Part shown: in pieces, positions 60,713-64,000 of the stretch
Layout: every line of letters starts with the position of its first letter
Numbering within the stretch: the first letter of the stretch is position 1
Assembly (NCBI GenBank): GCA_946902985.2
Contig: OX336388.2
Location: forward strand, 124,101,894 to 124,165,893
Source: Meconema thalassinum
Taxonomy: Eukaryota > Arthropoda > Insecta > Orthoptera > Tettigoniidae
DNA: 64,000 nucleotides
Reading direction: 5' to 3'
Translations under genes and position numbers: made by a program
Notes under the pieces: generated by a model
The model's input: the letters and a program-made list of their open reading frames with translations, nothing else
The model's database searches: none
Told to the model about the DNA's origin: nothing

Positions 60713-61018
60713 TTAACAAATTCACAATGAAATTTGATAAAATTGTATTGCCAGCGTTTCGCCCCAGAGTACCATTGGGCTCGTCAGTTGGATTTGGTAC
60801 ACCTCTCCAAGATGAGTTTTGACTTCCGAAGTACATTGGCGCTGCTCGTGGCGACATTTTGTGCCTTGCAGCGGCATTCTCAGTATGTACTAGCTATGAG
60901 TCTTGGAGAGGTGTACCATATTCAACTCAAGAGCCCAATGGTACACAGGGGCAAAACGCTGGCAACTGTTTTGAGTTAACCGGACCATTTTATCAAATTT
61001 CATTGTGAATTTGTTAAT
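60713..61018. repeat. Foldback (palindromic) element, ~120-bp arms
   Basis: The left arm (aacaaattcacaatgaaatt, ccattgggctcgtcagttgg) is inverted in the right arm (caagagcccaatggtacaca, aatttcattgtgaatttgtt), with a ~80-bp spacer. Two mismatched stretches interrupt the arms. Confidence 0.8.
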
Positions 61019-61034
61019 ATTTAGTTCTTGCCTA

Positions 61035-62092
61035 ATTTTCGAGTTTCGGATTTTAGCTCTCCTATCACCATGTGATATAGAAATATTGCATCGACAGACA
61101 GTACAAAATGCAAAATAATTGACCTTTGCGGGATTCAATCATGTACGGAAATTGTTTCGAAAACTGTTTCAAAGTGTATTTTTTGGCCATAGTGAAGAGT
61201 CAAACACCGAGCAAATACACTAGAATGAGACGAAAATGTTGTATCAAAGTCGATAAACATCCGCTTACACTGGAACAAAAACCATTCACGAATTCAGGTA
61301 TACAAATAACATTAATTACCTGCCCACTATAAACATTTCAAAAAATACTGGGCAATCGGGAGGATAACTTAACCCTCTCAGTGCCACATGCTCGGTTCCC
61401 GCTGCTCGCACCAAAAGTGCCAAAGCCGATTCAATTGGCGCGCTGTTTACCTTATATTTATAGATTTCTGTATGCACATGTCCGTGATTATTTCATACTG
61501 TTGGAAAGGTGAGGTTTCAAGCTAGCCTGTGCGGTGTTTACTTTTTTCTTTCGAAGTTCGTTACGCGATAGGTTTGAGTTTGTATTCACACCCTCCGTTT
61601 GCGCTCTCCCAATCTCGCGCGTTCCCGCCAAAATTGCGGTGCAGTTGTTTTCTTCTTGTTGAAGTTTTCTGCCTACAGATGTATCTTAAGATCTTTCTAC
61701 AGCTGGAAACTTAGTGTTTCTTCGAATGTGGCTATTAGGTGTCCTTAACTTAGGCTCAAAACTGATTTTAAAAAATGAAAAATTGAACAATTATCAGAAT
61801 AACCTCAATTAAAAAGGTTTAGATGCCGTATTTACAGTTATGAACATAATGTATGAAAGAATGAGGTATTGGTTATAATGCAAAAAAAATATAATGATTC
61901 TATCATTGGGAAATGTGGTATTTATGACTATTTTTCGAATAGCCTGCATGACCATTGAAAATGGCTTGGCATTCTTGGCAAGTATTTCAGGAAATGGCTT
62001 GGCACTAAGAGGGTTAAGTAATCGTGAGGCAGAAAAACTATGGAAAATCCAGAATGTCGTGCCTAAACCCGGAAAGTTGGCAGGTATGTGGT
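61035..62092. mobile_element. Older copy of the 63.2-kb MITE, interrupted by a piggyBac-like MITE
   Basis: The text cgacagacagtacaaaatgc, aaacatccgcttacactgga and tcgggaggataac at left, and gtaatcgtgaggcagaaaaa to gaaagttggcaggtat at right, match 63194-63843. The left terminus is missing. The gap in the match is exactly the TTAA-bounded insert at 61373-62013. Confidence 0.7.
61373..62013. mobile_element. piggyBac-like MITE (641 bp) with TTAA duplication
   Basis: The ends ccctctcagtgccacatg and ggcttggcactaagaggg are inverted repeats. TTAA lies on both sides (61369-61372 and 62014-62017). The related MITE at 63.2 kb has the unoccupied text aactttagtaatcg. The inside has no coding domain. Confidence 0.9.
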
Positions 62093-62340
62093 ACTTATTG
62101 CAGTAGGTAGCTTTCTTATGAAATCTACCTAAAATACCCTTAATCGGGACCTTGATCTTATTCTGTGGTTAAATAGCTTAGTTTGTAGCTACATGACGAG
62201 TGGACTGTATTTGGCGTATTGAATAAATAGCAATTCATAATTACGTAATGAATGGACTGTAACTGGCATGTTTTAACTTAGTTTGTAGTATGGATAGAAA
62301 TAACACTACTTTATTACACACATCTTCTTACATTGCACAG

Positions 62341-62985
62341 AGTTAACAATTAAATCATAGCTTCACTAACATGTAACATAGAATTATGTTAACTTACAAA
62401 GTTATAGCCAAAACATAGGGTTTTTGTTTCCTATATAAAACCAAACAGTATATAAAGTATTGCGTGATTTATTGATAGGGCAATATTTGTGATTTTTTAA
62501 ACGTCATGAATCACAAAGAACACGATTTAACAAGAAATACCAGTCTGAATGGAATGATTTTTCTTTCATACAAAGAAAACAGTTGAGTACCGGGGATTAA
62601 CCACCATTAATGTTATATTGTCAATAGCGTATTTTTTTTATATTTAATTTGTCTTTCAAAAACAGTTCTTTAAAATTTTCCCAAGTAGGCCATATCTTAA
62701 TTATTTTTTAATATAATTTCATGAATGAGGTTCATCCTCCGTATTCATGCGTTTTCTTTACAGAAATGCAGAGTCATTCCATTCAGGCTGGTATTTCTTG
62801 TTAAATCGTGTTTTTTGTGATTCATGCAGTTTAAAAATTCACAAATATCTTACCAATAATTTACGCAATAATGTATATACTGTTCGCCTTTATATATGGA
62901 ATAAAATCCGTATGTTTTGACTGTAACTTTGTATGTTCCCATAATGCTATGTTACATATTAGTGAAGCTATGATTTAACTCCCAC
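62341..62985. repeat. Foldback element with ~230-bp arms
   Basis: The left arm (aaatcatagcttcactaaca, aacacgatttaacaagaaat) is repeated inverted in the right arm (atttcttgttaaatcgtgtt, agtgaagctatgatttaa). The spacer is about 170 bp. No target duplication was identified. Confidence 0.85.
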
Positions 62986-63193
62986 TCGCAGTGTATGAGC
63001 CCCCTTAAAGCCTCGGGATTTGTAATGTATTGTGCTTGTTATAAGATTCCTCAACCTACAATGTCTTGCAGTAAGAGCCAAAAATCCTACAATTAATAAT
63101 ATTATCTCCGGAATACAGAGAAGCAATTAATAAGTCATGGCCTCCGTCTTCACTGCCTCCTAAAGACTCAAGTCAGACACAAGAAGTGTGCTC

Positions 63194-63843
63194 ATACCTG
63201 CCAACCAACAAAACCAAAAATCTGGAGATTTTGGTCTGAAAATCAGGAAAATTCGGGAGATGCAAATAGTGCATATTAGCTCAATTAATTGGCAAACTAT
63301 GGTTCAAAATTAAATGACGTCAATAAGCATTCGGCATTTATTATCCGATCACTTACACTTTTAACACGAAAATTATTATTTTTTTGTTACTCTTCACATT
63401 TTCATGGCGCTTCTTTGTTACGAAATATCACTTTCTCCATCATGTGGTATAAAAAAAAAACATTACATCAACAAACAGTACAAAATGCAAAATAATCGAA
63501 CTTTGCTGGATTCAATCAATCACGGAAGTTGTTCCCCGTTTCAAAATCAGAGAATTGTATTTCTTTGGTCATAGTAAAGATTTGAACACCGATCAAAACA
63601 CTAGAATGTTGCAGCAAAGTCAATAAACATCCGCTTACACTGAAATGAAACCCATTTACGAATTCAGGTACCCAAATACCATAACATTCAATACCTGCTA
63701 ACTAAGAAAACTTCCAAAAAATACTGGCAACTGTGTAAAGTTCACCAATACAAAAATCGGGAGAATAACTTTAGTAATCGTGAGCGGGAAAAACTATGGA
63801 AAATCGGGAATCTCCCGCCTAAATCGGGAAGGTTGGCAGGTAT
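63194..63843. mobile_element. MITE with atacctgccaacc ends (650 bp)
   Basis: The ends atacctgccaacc and ggttggcaggtat are perfect inverted repeats. The flanks gtgtgctc (63186-63193) and gtgtgctg (63844-63851) are 8-bp duplications with one mismatch, as for hAT. Near both ends ctcgggag/cgggag-type text (aatcggga) recurs. No coding domain. Confidence 0.82.
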
Positions 63844-64000
63844 GTGTGCTGCTATCTACAAGGGCTGTTTTTTTAAGTAAGGACTGTTCTTTTTTTTTTT
63901 TAATTAACCAAACATTTTATTTTGAAACCACATTTATATTTAGGTTTTACATACCTCCTCTATTTTTCTACATAGTTGCCTCGTTTATTTAGGCACATGT

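Overview
This is a stretch of animal nuclear DNA, most likely from an insect with a large, repeat-rich genome. The evidence is one split gene with large introns, GT-AG splice sites, tRNA-derived SINEs with box A/B promoters, non-LTR retrotransposons, and mariner, pogo/Tigger, hAT and piggyBac DNA transposons. I cannot name the species; a polyneopteran-like insect is only a guess from repeat content.

The one host gene I can support is Set1/SETD1, the catalytic subunit of the COMPASS histone H3K4 methyltransferase. It lies on the minus strand and crosses almost the whole window. Six exons can be placed with matching reading-frame phases: 59131-59021, 55515-55265, 45857-44878, 22799-22678, 18722-18537 and 3825-3568 (1908 nt, 636 codons). 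They encode an acidic/Ser-rich central region, the conserved block before N-SET, the WDR5-binding Win motif, the N-SET segment and most of the SET domain up to NHSCN. The RRM-containing N-terminus should lie beyond the right edge. The last part of SET and post-SET should lie beyond the left edge.

The most notable host feature is the 22.1-kb intron between the 45-kb and 22.7-kb exons. It has no usable GT donor. It begins ATATCCTTTT, carries an exact TTCCTTAAC branch site and ends in AC 11 nt later, which are the hallmarks of a U12-type AT-AC (minor spliceosome) intron.

Everything else is intron filled with repeats. From left to right: 0-3.5 kb, a mariner relic, a SINE carrying a Tigger-like MITE and a truncated LINE ending just 3' of a Set1 splice donor. 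5-7.5 kb, a pogo-like element carrying a LINE and a SINE. 8-10.5 kb, a hAT-like element with paired CRE motifs. 10.7-17 kb, a piggyBac relic, a SINE, a 253-bp tandem array and a LINE carrying a 1.9-kb hAT element. 17.5-22.4 kb, a second pogo copy, a mariner and LINE pieces. 23-28.4 kb, a MITE, a SINE, a long-ORF LINE and micro-insertions. 28.7-31 kb, a ~165-bp tandem array. 31-38 kb, nested mariner/Tigger, SINE, LINE and MITE copies. 39-40.6 kb, a 44-bp minisatellite with a 528-bp higher-order period. 41-44 kb, MITEs and a LINE. 46-55 kb, MITEs, SINEs, nested mariners and pogo-like elements. 55.8-58.9 kb, a piggyBac relic and an ~87-bp minisatellite inside a repeat. 59-64 kb, SINE, mariner, foldback and piggyBac/hAT-like MITEs.

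The most unusual repeat observation is a ~50-bp hairpin core that occurs as three separate micro-insertions (11480-11529, 26634-26685, 28245-28300). Each is flanked by a perfect 12-15-bp target duplication. The core is the end of a larger repeat seen at 18.8 and 58.9 kb.
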